From M3007 sp044226205 (GTDB lineage Bacteria > Bacteroidota > Bacteroidia > Chitinophagales > Saprospiraceae): 64,000 nucleotides of DNA. Within the stretch, counting starts at the first letter, position 1; every line of letters starts with the position of its first letter. The notes under the pieces are model-generated. The model was not told the DNA's origin and made no database searches. It saw nothing but the letters and a program-made list of their open reading frames with translations. The position numbers and the translations under genes were made by a program. Below are positions 19,801-28,190 of the stretch, one piece after another. Location of the stretch: positions 1 to 64,000 of the forward strand of contig JBGAHL010000018.1 in assembly GCA_044226205.1 (NCBI GenBank), given 5' to 3'.

Positions 19801-19869
19801 TCGAACATCGAAGTCAACCCGTTCCCGTCTTCGAAGAGTTTCTTCTTCAACATCAGCGCGACCTTCTAA
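16858..19869 (+). CDS. SusC/RagA family TonB-linked outer membrane protein
   Basis: 1003-residue outer membrane transporter that works with the SusD-like lipoprotein encoded just downstream to import oligosaccharides or peptides. It has a signal peptide (MKYKNLQRGLLLFAVFLVSLSAAMAQ), a carboxypeptidase-regulatory-like domain (about 27-105), the SusC-type TonB box region and plug (LDEVIVTGLATNVKRS, FIIDGVYIDN, IERIEILKGASTAAIYGSRA at about 235-255, VVIITTKRG), and a barrel ending in NISATF. The GASTAAIYGSRAGTGVV signature separates it from the simple TonB receptor at 289. No glycoside hydrolase, sensor or anti-sigma gene flanks the pair, so the substrate remains open. Confidence 0.95.
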   Translation: MKYKNLQRGLLLFAVFLVSLSAAMAQFTASGHVADVNGDALPGATVTVAGLTGLGASTDLEGNFRISLPGNQARLTVSYTGYKSVTVEVSNSNPTADIRLDEDFAGLDEVIVTGLATNVKRSNAANAVSLITGRELTGTTVQQTVDGALYGKLTGATINANSGSPGGGISMKFRGITTLTGNSQPLFIIDGVYIDNSAIPNAANIVSGAYRDGRAFSDQDNPSNRLADIDPEDIERIEILKGASTAAIYGSRAGTGVVIITTKRGQTGAPTVSVSQSVGFARALRLLGVREYDEAKVRAQYATQQDPNGDVQANLFLEAQKNGKIYDYEDELYGNTGLLSTTRLSVSGGTGDTKYFAGFTYKDEEGIVKNTGYNRLGFRLNLDQRLSKWFDVQLSSAFTRSRADRGYFNNDNTSTTNSIALSSTPPWAQLHPDAQGNYPNNPYAAANFLQTVDEMTNRENVNRVITGVTLTTHLMERENQSLRLIVRGGIDHYGLTTKVIFPRTLQFQKDGQGTNGFVALGNTFNTNQNLGAYLVHTLDGNSLDFRTQVGMTGENFDQNTVIGTASFLIGSQTNLDQADSRNNVQRRIIQKDRGFFVQEEVNWQDRVIVTLGLRGDKSTNNGDANKLFYYPRGSVALNLGQWFGFADASSKTGLSLFKLRAAYGESGNFPAYGAIYTPLNAVSIDGSTGSLIGITRGNDQLGPERQRELEAGFDIGLLSNRVTLEATVYNKVINDFLLRVAVPLASGYSTSWANAGDLQNQGIEIGVGVTPVATRDLVWNNQFNFWLNRSEITKLNVPDFDEGGFAPILGVFHIEQGKSATQIVGSVPLEDDNDGVKDGLTALGDAEPDFNLSWGGSLLWKKFDLNWLWHWKQGGNNVNLTTLLYDLGGQTWDYDDKTLDPTGQLSNGPYRISQLGANAAPFIENSGYIRLREVGLSYNVGRSLWDKMSLRVGVSGRNLLNFFDYNSYDPEVSNFGFRAISSNIEVNPFPSSKSFFFNISATF

Positions 19870-19914
19870 AATGTTGGCACAAGTCTGATTATCAATTTTT
19901 TAAAAGAAAAAAAT

Positions 19915-21246
19915 ATGTTGCTACATAAAAAACTCCTCGCTCCGCTTTCCAGCATCCTGGCCTTTGCCGTGCTGCTGAACTTCGGCGCCTGCAAACTGGA
20001 GGATCTTGAAGATCCGAACAACCCCGGCGCATCCATCATCCAGGAGAACGCGACCATTGCAGAAGTGCAAAACGTGGTCGACGGCATCCAGTCGGGCATG
20101 CGCAACAACCTGCCCATTTATTACGACGGCGTCGGCGTCATCGGCCGCGAATTCTGGCGTTTTTCGGGCTCCGACCCGCGTTATACCCGTGATTTGCTGG
20201 GTAGCGAAGACGCTGTGCTCGACCCGGGCGGTTTTTACACCACCAATGCATACGGTTCCCGCTACCGCGTTGTGCGCAACTGCTATATTCTTGAAAACGC
20301 CGTTGCCAATTCCTCTGACCCTGCCATCGACGCCGGCGCCATCAAGGCAGCCAACGGTTTTTCCAAAACCATCCGCGCACATGAAATGCTGCTTGCACTG
20401 GTACAACAATGGGACAACGGCATTCGCGTCGACGTCGCCGATCCCGACCGTCTGGGGCCTTTCCTGAACAAGGATGCAGCCCTCGACGCCCTCGCAGCAC
20501 TGCTCGACGAAGCGTACGATGACCTGACCAATGCCGGTCCGAAGTTCCCGTTCAAGCTCCGCTCCGGTTTTGCAGGTTTTGATACCCCGGGCACTTTCGC
20601 CGAGTTCAACCGAGCTTTGGCGGCCCGCGTGGATGCTTACCGCGCCGACTGGAACGGCGTCATCGATGCCCTGAACCTCTCATTCATCGATCAGGGTGGC
20701 GATCTGAACGCTGGCGTTTACTATGTCTATTCGATTTCCGGCGGCGACCTGCTCAACGAAATGTATCAGACCCCCACGGCTACCGGCGAGATCCGCATTG
20801 TGCACCCGAGCTTCAAAACCGATGCCGACGCAGGCGACGACCGCCTGGCCAAAGCCTTCCTGCGCGCCGATGCACCCACTCAGTCGGGCCTGTCGGGCAA
20901 CCTCGGTTTCAATGTCTACGCCTCCAACACCTCGTCCATTCCGGTGATTCGCAACGAAGAACTCATCCTGCTCCTGGCAGAAGCCAATATCAATCTTGGC
21001 GGCGGCGGGCTCACGATTGGCAAGGGTCTGCTCGACGCCATCCGCGCTTCGCACGGCCTCGGCGGCACTTCGGCAACTACCCAGGACGAACTCATCGATG
21101 AAATGCTGAAACAGCGCCGTTATTCGCTTTTCGGCGAAGGCCACCGCTGGGCCGACATGCGCCGCTACGGTCGCCTCAACCAGCTGCCCATCGACCGACC
21201 GGGCGACGATGTCTGGGATCGCTTCCCGCGCCCGGCCAACGATTGA
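19915..21246 (+). CDS. SusD/RagB family nutrient-binding lipoprotein
   Basis: 443-residue outer-surface lipoprotein forming the lid of the SusC barrel and binding the substrate. The N-terminus has a lipobox (LLNFGAC, Cys at residue 24), so it is lipid-anchored. C-terminal features typical of the family are PVIRNEELILLLAEANINLG and LKQRRYSLFGEGHRWADMRR followed by YGRLNQLPI. At 443 residues it is shorter than many SusD proteins but appears complete. It follows the SusC gene by 45 bases, almost certainly in one transcript, and is followed by a strong terminator. Confidence 0.93.
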   Translation: MLLHKKLLAPLSSILAFAVLLNFGACKLEDLEDPNNPGASIIQENATIAEVQNVVDGIQSGMRNNLPIYYDGVGVIGREFWRFSGSDPRYTRDLLGSEDAVLDPGGFYTTNAYGSRYRVVRNCYILENAVANSSDPAIDAGAIKAANGFSKTIRAHEMLLALVQQWDNGIRVDVADPDRLGPFLNKDAALDALAALLDEAYDDLTNAGPKFPFKLRSGFAGFDTPGTFAEFNRALAARVDAYRADWNGVIDALNLSFIDQGGDLNAGVYYVYSISGGDLLNEMYQTPTATGEIRIVHPSFKTDADAGDDRLAKAFLRADAPTQSGLSGNLGFNVYASNTSSIPVIRNEELILLLAEANINLGGGGLTIGKGLLDAIRASHGLGGTSATTQDELIDEMLKQRRYSLFGEGHRWADMRRYGRLNQLPIDRPGDDVWDRFPRPAND

Positions 21247-21277
21247 TCTGCTTGTTGCACGTTTTTGTTAAAAATAA

Positions 21278-21311
21278 AAATCCCCGCTTCGGTAGTCCGG
21301 AGCGGGGATTT
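21278..21311. terminator. Bidirectional terminator between SusD and desaturase genes
   Basis: Stem AAATCCCCGCT / AGCGGGGATTT with a further CGG/CCG pair and a short loop, flanked by A and T runs. Placed between two convergent genes, so it can serve both. Confidence 0.8.
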
Positions 21312-21338
21312 CATTTGAAAAGTGGCAAAAATCAGCGC

Positions 21339-22370
21339 TTATTTTTTGCCGTAACGGCGCATGTATTCACGCCAGGTGATCATGCGTTGTTGGTCTTCGT
21401 CCCAAAGTTTGTTGAACATGCAGCGCAGGCTTTGGATAAAAGTGATTTTGTTGGCAACTTCATCCAAAACCGGGTTTTCGCGGTGGCAACGCGCCAATTC
21501 GTAATTGGGTACCAGGGAGTTGAGGTGGTGAATGTGGTGGTACCCGATATTGCCGGTCAGCCAGTGGAAAAGGCGGGGCAGTTTGTAATAGGTGCTGCCC
21601 TGAATGGCCGCGCGGATGTAGTCCCACTTGTCTTTCCAGGCTTTGTACGTGGTTTCATGCTGGTGTTGTACGTAGAAAAACCAGATGGCGATGATGCTGA
21701 AAAACGCCAGAATCGGCAGGTGCACCATCACGAACGCTTTGTAGCCCAGCAGCAGCACAACGCCCACATGGATGCCGATAAGCAACAGGTTGTGGCGGAT
21801 GAGCGATTTGCGGGCGTGCTCAAAACTTTTCATCCGGATAAACGGCAGACGGCTGTGGATAAGCGTGTACCACAAGGGGGCAATGACGAAAAGAATGATG
21901 GGGTTGCGGAACACGATGTAGCGGAATTTTCCCATGCGGCTCAATTGGCGGAACTCGTTGACCGTCAGCAGGTTGATGTCGCCAATGTCGCGGTGTTCCC
22001 AAAGGATGCCGTTGTGCCCGTGGTGGAAATTGTGGCTTTTTGCCCAGTAACGGTAGGGCATGAAACTAATCATACTGCATACCTGGCCGATGATGTCGTT
22101 CGCCTTTTTATTGGCGGTAAACGACTGGTGACCGCAGTCGTGCTGGATGATAAAGATTCGAACCATGAAAAAAGCATTGACTACAGCCAGACCTAGGGTA
22201 AGCCAGAAAGAAACATCGAGCAGGAGGTACATGGCAACCCAGATCGCGAGAAACGGCAGGAAACTGTTCAGAATCTGGATGGTCGCTTTGCGGGAGTTGG
22301 GGAGTTGGTAAGCTTTGACAATGACGGGTAATTTCTGCAGAATGGCAGTGTCGTGTGCGGGTTGTCGCAT
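21339..22370 (-). CDS. Fatty acid desaturase
   Basis: 343-residue membrane di-iron enzyme that introduces a double bond into membrane fatty acids. The three histidine clusters of the acyl-lipid desaturase family are present: HDCGH (77-81), HNFHH (113-117) and a C-terminal HHIHH before LNSLVPNYEL. Four or more hydrophobic stretches (about 38-72, 165-185, 205-250) place it in the inner membrane. Electron donors are not encoded nearby. A 9-bp inverted repeat lies between a near-consensus -7 box and the start codon, which may be a regulatory site (see 22432-22455). Positional specificity of the double bond cannot be read from the sequence. Confidence 0.9.
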   Translation of the reverse strand: MRQPAHDTAILQKLPVIVKAYQLPNSRKATIQILNSFLPFLAIWVAMYLLLDVSFWLTLGLAVVNAFFMVRIFIIQHDCGHQSFTANKKANDIIGQVCSMISFMPYRYWAKSHNFHHGHNGILWEHRDIGDINLLTVNEFRQLSRMGKFRYIVFRNPIILFVIAPLWYTLIHSRLPFIRMKSFEHARKSLIRHNLLLIGIHVGVVLLLGYKAFVMVHLPILAFFSIIAIWFFYVQHQHETTYKAWKDKWDYIRAAIQGSTYYKLPRLFHWLTGNIGYHHIHHLNSLVPNYELARCHRENPVLDEVANKITFIQSLRCMFNKLWDEDQQRMITWREYMRRYGKK

Positions 22371-22431
22371 AATGTCAGGTTGGTAAAAAAATAATGCTGA
22401 AATGACGGCAGCGGAGGAGAGGCAAGTACGC

Positions 22432-22455
22432 TTGAAGGAAACAAGGTTCCTTCAA
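22432..22455. promoter_or_regulatory. Inverted repeat in the desaturase leader
   Basis: TTGAAGGAA and TTCCTTCAA separated by six bases. A GACCTTTG sequence (7 of 8 matches to TAnnTTTG on the minus strand) lies just upstream, so this repeat falls at the very start of the transcript. It could be an operator or an mRNA hairpin. Confidence 0.4.
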
Positions 22456-22638
22456 CCGGTACACAAAGGTCGCTCATCGCTACCCGTAATCCATTTGGTC
22501 CGGCGGGGCGCCGCGAAGGCGGCGGCGAAGGTCGAGGTTTTGTCGCAAGGCTGTTTGTAAATCACCGGGGAAATTTCCGGGCTCGCTATTTTTACCCGGT
22601 TTCCGCGTTCGCGCGGTCAAATTTTCGGTTCGCTCCAA

Positions 22639-23265
22639 ATGCTCCAGCGACTCTTTTTCTTCCTTCGGCGATTGCGTTACCCGGGTTCGGCCCGATACTG
22701 GGAGCGCCGCTATGCCTCGGGCGGCCATTCGGGCAGCGGCTCGGGCGGGCGGCTCGCGGTGTTCAAAGCCGATTTTTTAAACCGTTTTGTCGTGGAAAAA
22801 AACGTGCAGCAGGTGCTCGAACTGGGTTGCGGCGACGGCCAACAACTGGCGCTTGCACAATATCCTGCCTACACGGGGCTGGATATTTCGGCCTCGGCCA
22901 TCGCCATTTGCCGGCTGCGGTTTGCAAACGACCCGACCAAACGTTTCCAACTTTACCGCGCCGACGAGTTTCAACCCGCTGATCATCAGGCAGATATGGC
23001 GATCTCGCTCGAAGTGATTTTTCACCTGACCGAGCAGGAGGCGTACGAACAGCACCTGCGCCATTTGTTCGCCAGCGCCAGGCACTGGGTGCTTGTTTTT
23101 TCGGCAAACGAAGAAGGCCGGACGCCCTATCCGCACTTTCGGCTGCGACGGTTCACACCCGACGTCGAGCGCTGGGCGCCCGACTGGCAATTGCTGGAAA
23201 TCGTGCCGAACCCTTATCCCGAAGAAAGTGTTTCGCAGTTTTTTGTGTTTGGCAAAAACACCTGA
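22639..23265 (+). CDS. Class I SAM-dependent methyltransferase
   Basis: 208 residues with a Rossmann methyltransferase core. Motif I is QQVLELGCGDGQQLALA (about 57-73), followed by TGLDISASAIAICRLRF for the acidic loop binding the ribose, then ADMAISLEVIFHLTEQEAYE for motif IV/post-motif. These are the features of a generic small-molecule methyltransferase; the acceptor substrate cannot be assigned. The N-terminal segment (FFFLRRLRYPGSARYWERRY) is typical of this loosely defined group. It precedes uvrC on the same strand with 125 bases between, and a TACCTTCG box in that gap suggests uvrC has its own promoter. Confidence 0.8.
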   Translation: MLQRLFFFLRRLRYPGSARYWERRYASGGHSGSGSGGRLAVFKADFLNRFVVEKNVQQVLELGCGDGQQLALAQYPAYTGLDISASAIAICRLRFANDPTKRFQLYRADEFQPADHQADMAISLEVIFHLTEQEAYEQHLRHLFASARHWVLVFSANEEGRTPYPHFRLRRFTPDVERWAPDWQLLEIVPNPYPEESVSQFFVFGKNT

Positions 23266-23390
23266 GCGCATGTTGAACATCTCCGTTTGCAGCCCGGCAA
23301 GGAAAAACGCAACCTGCACTGACACCTCCCGGCGATTCCTTTACCTTCGCTCCACGTGTTCGCAAGCGACCCGCACCGCCCGACGACATC

Positions 23391-25205
23391 ATGACGACCG
23401 AACAGTTCAAAGCATTTTTCCCAACCATCCCGCTGCTGCCCGGCATTTACAAGTTTCTCGACGCCGAGGGCACTATTTTGTACGTGGGCAAAGCCAAAAA
23501 CCTGCGCAACAGGCTTTCCTCCTATTTCGGCGAAAAAAAACACACCACGGCCAAAACGAAGGCGCTGACCCGCCATGCCGACCACATCGAATTTACCATC
23601 GTGGAGACGGAGACGGACGCGCTTTTACTCGAAAATACATTGATCAAAAAACACCAGCCGCGCTACAACGTGATGCTCAAGGACGAAAAATCGCCGCTGG
23701 TGTACATCTGCATCAAAAAAGAACGCTTCCCGAGGGTCTTCCTTGCGCGTAAAACCATCAAGGACGGTTCGACCTATTTCGGGCCTTATTTGTCCAAATT
23801 CAGGGTGGAACAGATCACGGTGCTGATCCGCAAACTGTTCCAGTTGCGCACCTGCAACCTCTTTTTGTCGGAGGAAAACATTGCCAAAGGCAAATTCAAA
23901 CCCTGTCTGGAGTACCACATCAAAAACTGCGCGGCGCCCTGTGTCGGCTACGAAACCGAGGAGGCTTACAACGCGAAAGTCGAGCAGATCAAAAATATCC
24001 TTCGGGGCAATTTCGCGGCCGTCAAAACTCACCTGCGCGAGGAAATGCAGCGCCTTGCCGAAAACCTGCAATTCGAGCAGGCGCAGGCGATGAAAGAAAA
24101 ACTGGCGCTTTTCGAAGATTATCAGGGCAAAAGCACGGTGGTCAATCCCAATATCCGCGACGTGGATGTGTTCGCCATCGCCGACGACGACAAGGAGGCT
24201 TTTGTCAACTACCTGAAAGTGGTCAATGGCGCGGTGATTCACACCTACACCCTTACCCTTACCAAAAACCTCGACGAAGACCGCGAGACGCTGCTGGTTT
24301 TCGCCATTCAGGAACTGCTCAACAAATTCGACAGCAACCCGCCGGAAATTATCGTGCCCATGCCCGTGGCATTGCCCGGCCTCGAAGACACGACGATCAC
24401 TGTGCCCAAGATCGGCGACAAGAAAAAACTGCTCGAACTCTCCGAGAAAAACGTGCAGTATCATTTGTTGCAAAAAAAGAAACAGGCCCTCGGCGCCACC
24501 GGCCGGCAAACGCCTGCCGAACGCATCCTCCGCACCTTACAGGCCGACCTGAACATGACGGAAGTGCCGCTGCACCTCGAATGTTTCGATAACTCCAACA
24601 TCCACGGCACCAACCCCGTGTCGTCGTGCGTGGTTTTTCGCAATGCCAAACCCTCCAAACGCGATTACCGACATTACAACGTCAAAACGGTGGAAGGCCC
24701 CAACGACTTCGCTTCCATGGAGGAGGTGGTGTACCGCCGCTACAAACGACTGCTGGCCGAAGGACAGAGCCTGCCCCAACTCATCATCATCGACGGCGGC
24801 AAAGGCCAGCTTTCGGCAGCCATGAAAAGCCTGCGCGCCCTCGATCTGGAAGGCAAGGTGACGGTGATCGGTATTGCCAAAAAACTGGAGGAAATCTATT
24901 TTCCGGACGACTCCGTGCCGCTGCACATCAATAAAAAATCGGAGTCGCTCAAACTCATTCAACAGGCCCGCAACGAGGCCCACCGATTTGCCATCACTTT
25001 CCACCGCGACCAGCGCAGCCGCAATTTTATCAAAACGGAACTGACCGGGATAGCCGGAATCGGTGAAAAAACCGCCGAAAAACTGTTGACCCATTTCGGG
25101 TCCCTGGCCCGCGTCCGCGAAGCCGAACATGCTGCAATCGAGCAACTTATAGGAAAAGCAGCGGCTGAAAAGCTGAGAAAACATTTTGAAGAGGCCGCCT
25201 CCTAA
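23391..25205 (+). CDS. uvrC: Excinuclease ABC subunit C (UvrC)
   Basis: 604-residue nuclease of nucleotide excision repair that, with UvrA and UvrB, cuts on both sides of a DNA lesion. Domains in order: GIY-YIG nuclease for the 3' cut (about 12-95, LPGIYKFLDAEG then ILYVGKAKNLRNRL), a Cys-containing segment, the UVR domain that binds UvrB (about 205-240), the RNase H-like nuclease for the 5' cut (LECFDNSNIHGTNPVSSCVV, LIIIDGGKGQLSAA), and a C-terminal helix-hairpin-helix DNA-binding pair (ELTGIAGIGEKTAEKLLTHF). The length is normal for the family. It is followed by a large inverted repeat and a terminator. Confidence 0.96.
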   Translation: MTTEQFKAFFPTIPLLPGIYKFLDAEGTILYVGKAKNLRNRLSSYFGEKKHTTAKTKALTRHADHIEFTIVETETDALLLENTLIKKHQPRYNVMLKDEKSPLVYICIKKERFPRVFLARKTIKDGSTYFGPYLSKFRVEQITVLIRKLFQLRTCNLFLSEENIAKGKFKPCLEYHIKNCAAPCVGYETEEAYNAKVEQIKNILRGNFAAVKTHLREEMQRLAENLQFEQAQAMKEKLALFEDYQGKSTVVNPNIRDVDVFAIADDDKEAFVNYLKVVNGAVIHTYTLTLTKNLDEDRETLLVFAIQELLNKFDSNPPEIIVPMPVALPGLEDTTITVPKIGDKKKLLELSEKNVQYHLLQKKKQALGATGRQTPAERILRTLQADLNMTEVPLHLECFDNSNIHGTNPVSSCVVFRNAKPSKRDYRHYNVKTVEGPNDFASMEEVVYRRYKRLLAEGQSLPQLIIIDGGKGQLSAAMKSLRALDLEGKVTVIGIAKKLEEIYFPDDSVPLHINKKSESLKLIQQARNEAHRFAITFHRDQRSRNFIKTELTGIAGIGEKTAEKLLTHFGSLARVREAEHAAIEQLIGKAAAEKLRKHFEEAAS

Positions 25206-25227
25206 GTGCTTTTGCTCAAAATACTGC

Positions 25228-25479
25228 AAAATTTAATTGCAACTGGTTAGGTCAGAGCGATGAGGACACTGCCGCTTCTGGCACCCCACCCCCAGCCCCT
25301 CCCCCTCCGGGGAGGGGAGCCGATCCAGCTTAGTATCTTTTCAGTCAAATTGTCTGATAAGCAACAACTTGCGATCTACTCCCCTCCCCGGAGGGGGAGG
25401 GGCCGGGGGTGGGGTATCAGAAGCGGGCAAAGGTCCACTCAATATCTCCACGTTAATCTAACCAGTTACATTTAATTTT
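25228..25479. repeat. Nested 252-bp inverted-repeat element
   Basis: Outer arms at 25228-25250 and 25458-25479 (both ending in CTGGTTAG or its complement) enclose inner arms at 25274-25318 and 25380-25424. The inner arms are CCCC/GGGG-rich, built around CCCCTCCCCCTCCGGGGAGG, and the right one is nearly the exact complement of the left. About 60 bases of AT-richer sequence lie in the middle. It fills the gap after uvrC; no plausible gene is inside. It looks like a non-autonomous mobile element or a dispersed structured repeat. Confidence 0.7.
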
Positions 25480-25491
25480 AAATCCCGGCCA

Positions 25492-25524
25492 ACTGCCGGG
25501 GTGACTCCAAGTCACCCCGGCAGT
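25492..25524. terminator. Strong hairpin between uvrC and cytochrome gene
   Basis: A perfect 15-bp stem (ACTGCCGGGGTGACT / AGTCACCCCGGCAGT) with a three-base loop. It lies between two convergent genes. There is no long T run, so termination strength is inferred from the stem only. Confidence 0.65.
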
Positions 25525-25549
25525 AACAAGCTCAGCCTCTTCGGCAGTG

Positions 25550-25861
25550 TCATTTTTTACTCATGGTCACGACGTACTTCAAAATAGAATCTTCGGTCGC
25601 GGCGTCGATCTTGGCCTTTTTGGCCATGGGCGGCACAATTTTGCGCCAGCCGGCCTCGTCGAGAGCGCGGGGCGATTTCAGGCCGTGGCATTTGCCGCAA
25701 TTTTCCTTGTAAAGCATGTGGCCTTTTTGAAGGTCGGCGAGGGTGTAGCCGGGGAATTTTTGCGCGCCGCGCGCGGCGTCGGCTTCTTTCGGCGTTGCAA
25801 TTTTGGCGGTGCCGCAAGCGGTGATGAACAGGACGATCAATGCGAATACCAGTCTGTGCAT
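25550..25861 (-). CDS. Monohaem cytochrome c-like lipoprotein
   Basis: 103 residues. A lipoprotein signal ends at Cys16 (VLFITAC), placing it on the periplasmic or outer face. A single haem c site, CGKCH (Cys55-His59), sits in ADLQKGHMLYKENCGKCHG, and a downstream methionine in IVPPMAKKA is the probable second axial ligand. It would carry electrons in the envelope; the partner is unknown. The length is that of a minimal class I cytochrome. It lies 80 bases downstream of the PorE-like gene, on the same strand. Confidence 0.88.
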   Translation of the reverse strand: MHRLVFALIVLFITACGTAKIATPKEADAARGAQKFPGYTLADLQKGHMLYKENCGKCHGLKSPRALDEAGWRKIVPPMAKKAKIDAATEDSILKYVVTMSKK

Positions 25862-25941
25862 AGGGCAGATAAGGTTAGTTGACAGGAATTAGAGTTTGTT
25901 GACGTGGCGAATGTAGGGCAGGGCTTGAATATTTTCTCCAC

Positions 25942-27963
25942 TCATTCCACCACCTTGAAGGTGGTTCGGCGGTTGGCCTGGTGTTCGCTTTCGGTGCAGC
26001 GGGCGCAGGCGCATCCCACGGCTGGTTGGGTTTCGCCGTAGCCGATGGCAGACAGCCGGTTTGGATCTATTCCTTTGGAAATCAGATAATTGACCGCACT
26101 TTCGGCGCGCCGCTGAGAGAGGGTCTGGTTGTAATTGTCGTTGCCTCGGCAATCGGTGTGGCTGCCCAGCTGGATGCGGATCGACGGATTTTGTTTGAGC
26201 ACATCGGCCAGCCGGTTGAGGGTCGGCTCCGCGTCCGGGCGGATATCCCATTTGTCGTAGTCGTAATAAATGTTTTCAAGCACGATTTCCTGGTTGCGGT
26301 AAATTTTATCCAGAACAATCTCGATCTCAAAGGTTTGCACCGGGTTAGCGGGGTCTTTGGCAATGCCTTTGGTACTGAATTTCGCGACGTTGGAGAGGTA
26401 GCCGTCGTGGCTGGCGGAAAAATTGTAGTCGGTATTTTCGGCCAGGGTCATGCTGAAAAAGCCGTCGCTTTTGACCGTCAGGGTTTGTTTTTTGTTGCCC
26501 GTTTCGATCACGACGCTTGCGCCGTCGAGCGGGCGGCGACCCAACACCTTGCTGTTGGGATCGTCGGCGGTGGCAAATATTTTTTCCAAAACGTAGCCTT
26601 CCAGCAACATTTTATACACCACAGGGCCCGTGGGGATCGTGTCGATTTTGGGCGCTTGGGGCGGGGGGACGCGTTGTTCGTAGCGGTAAATATCGTCGCC
26701 GCCGCGGCCGCCGGGCCGGTTGGAGGTGAAGAAGCCTTCACGGATCAGATCGCCCGGCCGGGTAGCGGTGTTTGCAGCTTGCCGGCGGGTGGTGATGAAG
26801 CCGAAATCGTCGGAGCCGCTGTTGACCGGCGGTTTCAGGTTGTAAGGCGGGGCCCAGGCGTTTTTGTCCATGCGGTAGGTTCGATAAACATCGAGCCCGC
26901 CCATGCCCGTCAGCCCGTCGGAGGCGAAATAGAGGGTGTCGGCGTCGAGGGTCGGGAACACTTCGTTGCCCGGGGTATTGAGGTTGCGGCTGAGGATTCG
27001 GGGCTCTTCCCAGCCATTTTCCGCCTGAAGATTGCGTTGCACGGCATACAGGTCGTAGCCGCCCCAGCCTTCGGGGTCGTTGCAGGAGAAATAAAGCGTG
27101 CGGCCGTCGGCCGAGAGCGCGGGGTGGAGGTAGTTGATTTTTTCTTTTTGGAAAGGAAGGGGGGTGGGGGCGCTCCAGCCCGCGTCGGGGTCTTCTTTTT
27201 TGGCGTAATAAATTTTGCAGTACTGGTCGTCGCCTTTGTATGCGCCGATAGCCCGCACGAAAAATACTTCCAGGCCATTGGCGCTGAAGGTTGCAGTGCC
27301 TTCATTGCCCGTGCTATTCAATTGGCTGTCAAATATTTGGGCGCTGGCCGATTCGGACTCCACGATAAAAAGGTCCATGAAGCGATTGCCGGTCCAGCCG
27401 TAGTTTTTGGCGCCGGTGCTCATCAGGCGGTCGCTGGAAAAAATGATGCGGCCGTCGGCGAAGCGCGCTGGCGAAAAGTCATTTTGCGGGCTGTTGAACG
27501 GCGCCGACTCGACGACCCAGCCGTTGGAAGGGGCCTGTTTGATCCAGTCTTGCGCCACGGTGCAGGTGGTCAGTTCCTTGCGGTATTCGTACGGTGAGCC
27601 GATTTCGATACCCAGATTTTTAAAGGTTTCGGCGGCCTCCGGGTAGCGTTCGAGTTTTTTGAGCGTGTAGGCGGTCGCTTTCAGGGCATCCGCGCCGTAG
27701 TTGTTGTCGTAAGCGGTTTTGAACCAGTCGAGCGCACGCGCGTCCTGACCGTTGCGGGCCAGGGCGTCGCCAAGTTGGTAGGCGATTTTGCCGCGTTCGC
27801 TACGGGTTTTGGCGCGGCCAAACTCTTTTTCCAGCATGGGAATGGCCACGGCGTATTGCTTGCGCTCGTAGGCGGTTTGGCCGTCTTTTATTTTCAGGGT
27901 GTAAGAGCAAGCTGCCGCGAACAAAAGCAGGAGGAACAGGCTTGACAGTCGAAATCGGGACAT
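25942..27963 (-). CDS. PorE-like lipoprotein: TPR, WD40-like propeller, CRD and OmpA domains
   Basis: 673-residue outer membrane lipoprotein (lipobox LLFAAAC, Cys19) that would bind peptidoglycan. Domains in order: TPR-like helices (about 20-130), a PD40/WD40-like propeller (about 150-430, repeats such as GRIIFSSDRL, GRTLYFSCNDPEGWGGYDLY and DTLYFASDGLTGMGGLDVYR), a carboxypeptidase-regulatory-like domain (about 480-570), and a C-terminal OmpA domain (IRIQLGSHTDCRGNDNYNQT, SQRRAESAVNYL). This order and length match PorE, the peptidoglycan anchor of the type IX secretion system, but Bacteroidota carry several paralogues of the same layout, so the exact role is open. The start at 27963 is fixed by the lipobox; the frame extends 68 codons upstream. 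Confidence 0.85.
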   Translation of the reverse strand: MSRFRLSSLFLLLLFAAACSYTLKIKDGQTAYERKQYAVAIPMLEKEFGRAKTRSERGKIAYQLGDALARNGQDARALDWFKTAYDNNYGADALKATAYTLKKLERYPEAAETFKNLGIEIGSPYEYRKELTTCTVAQDWIKQAPSNGWVVESAPFNSPQNDFSPARFADGRIIFSSDRLMSTGAKNYGWTGNRFMDLFIVESESASAQIFDSQLNSTGNEGTATFSANGLEVFFVRAIGAYKGDDQYCKIYYAKKEDPDAGWSAPTPLPFQKEKINYLHPALSADGRTLYFSCNDPEGWGGYDLYAVQRNLQAENGWEEPRILSRNLNTPGNEVFPTLDADTLYFASDGLTGMGGLDVYRTYRMDKNAWAPPYNLKPPVNSGSDDFGFITTRRQAANTATRPGDLIREGFFTSNRPGGRGGDDIYRYEQRVPPPQAPKIDTIPTGPVVYKMLLEGYVLEKIFATADDPNSKVLGRRPLDGASVVIETGNKKQTLTVKSDGFFSMTLAENTDYNFSASHDGYLSNVAKFSTKGIAKDPANPVQTFEIEIVLDKIYRNQEIVLENIYYDYDKWDIRPDAEPTLNRLADVLKQNPSIRIQLGSHTDCRGNDNYNQTLSQRRAESAVNYLISKGIDPNRLSAIGYGETQPAVGCACARCTESEHQANRRTTFKVVE

Positions 27964-28190
27964 AAGCGGTGATTTATTTGGACAAACGAAAATAAGGGTC
28001 CTTCTGTTTTCCTGACACTGCGCCCGGGCCTTGGGCTGCCTGCCAAAACCTTTTTTTCTCGGAAAAAGCAGCTGTCGGGCAAAGATGACGCTGTTTGAAA
28101 ATTGTTTAGTACGATTTTTGTTTCCCCGGCGTTTACCTATGCCCCGGGTATATTTCTTCAATAACATCCAACCAGACCGGAATAGTTTTA

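Noticed and set aside
25260..25475. 71-codon plus-strand frame inside the nested inverted repeat
   Set aside because: Made of the repeat arms read through (Pro/Arg-rich); no independent sign of coding.
27964..28190. Possible small RNA in the gap between the PorE-like and PhoD genes
   Set aside because: Only promoter-like sequence is seen; no paired structure with a terminator.
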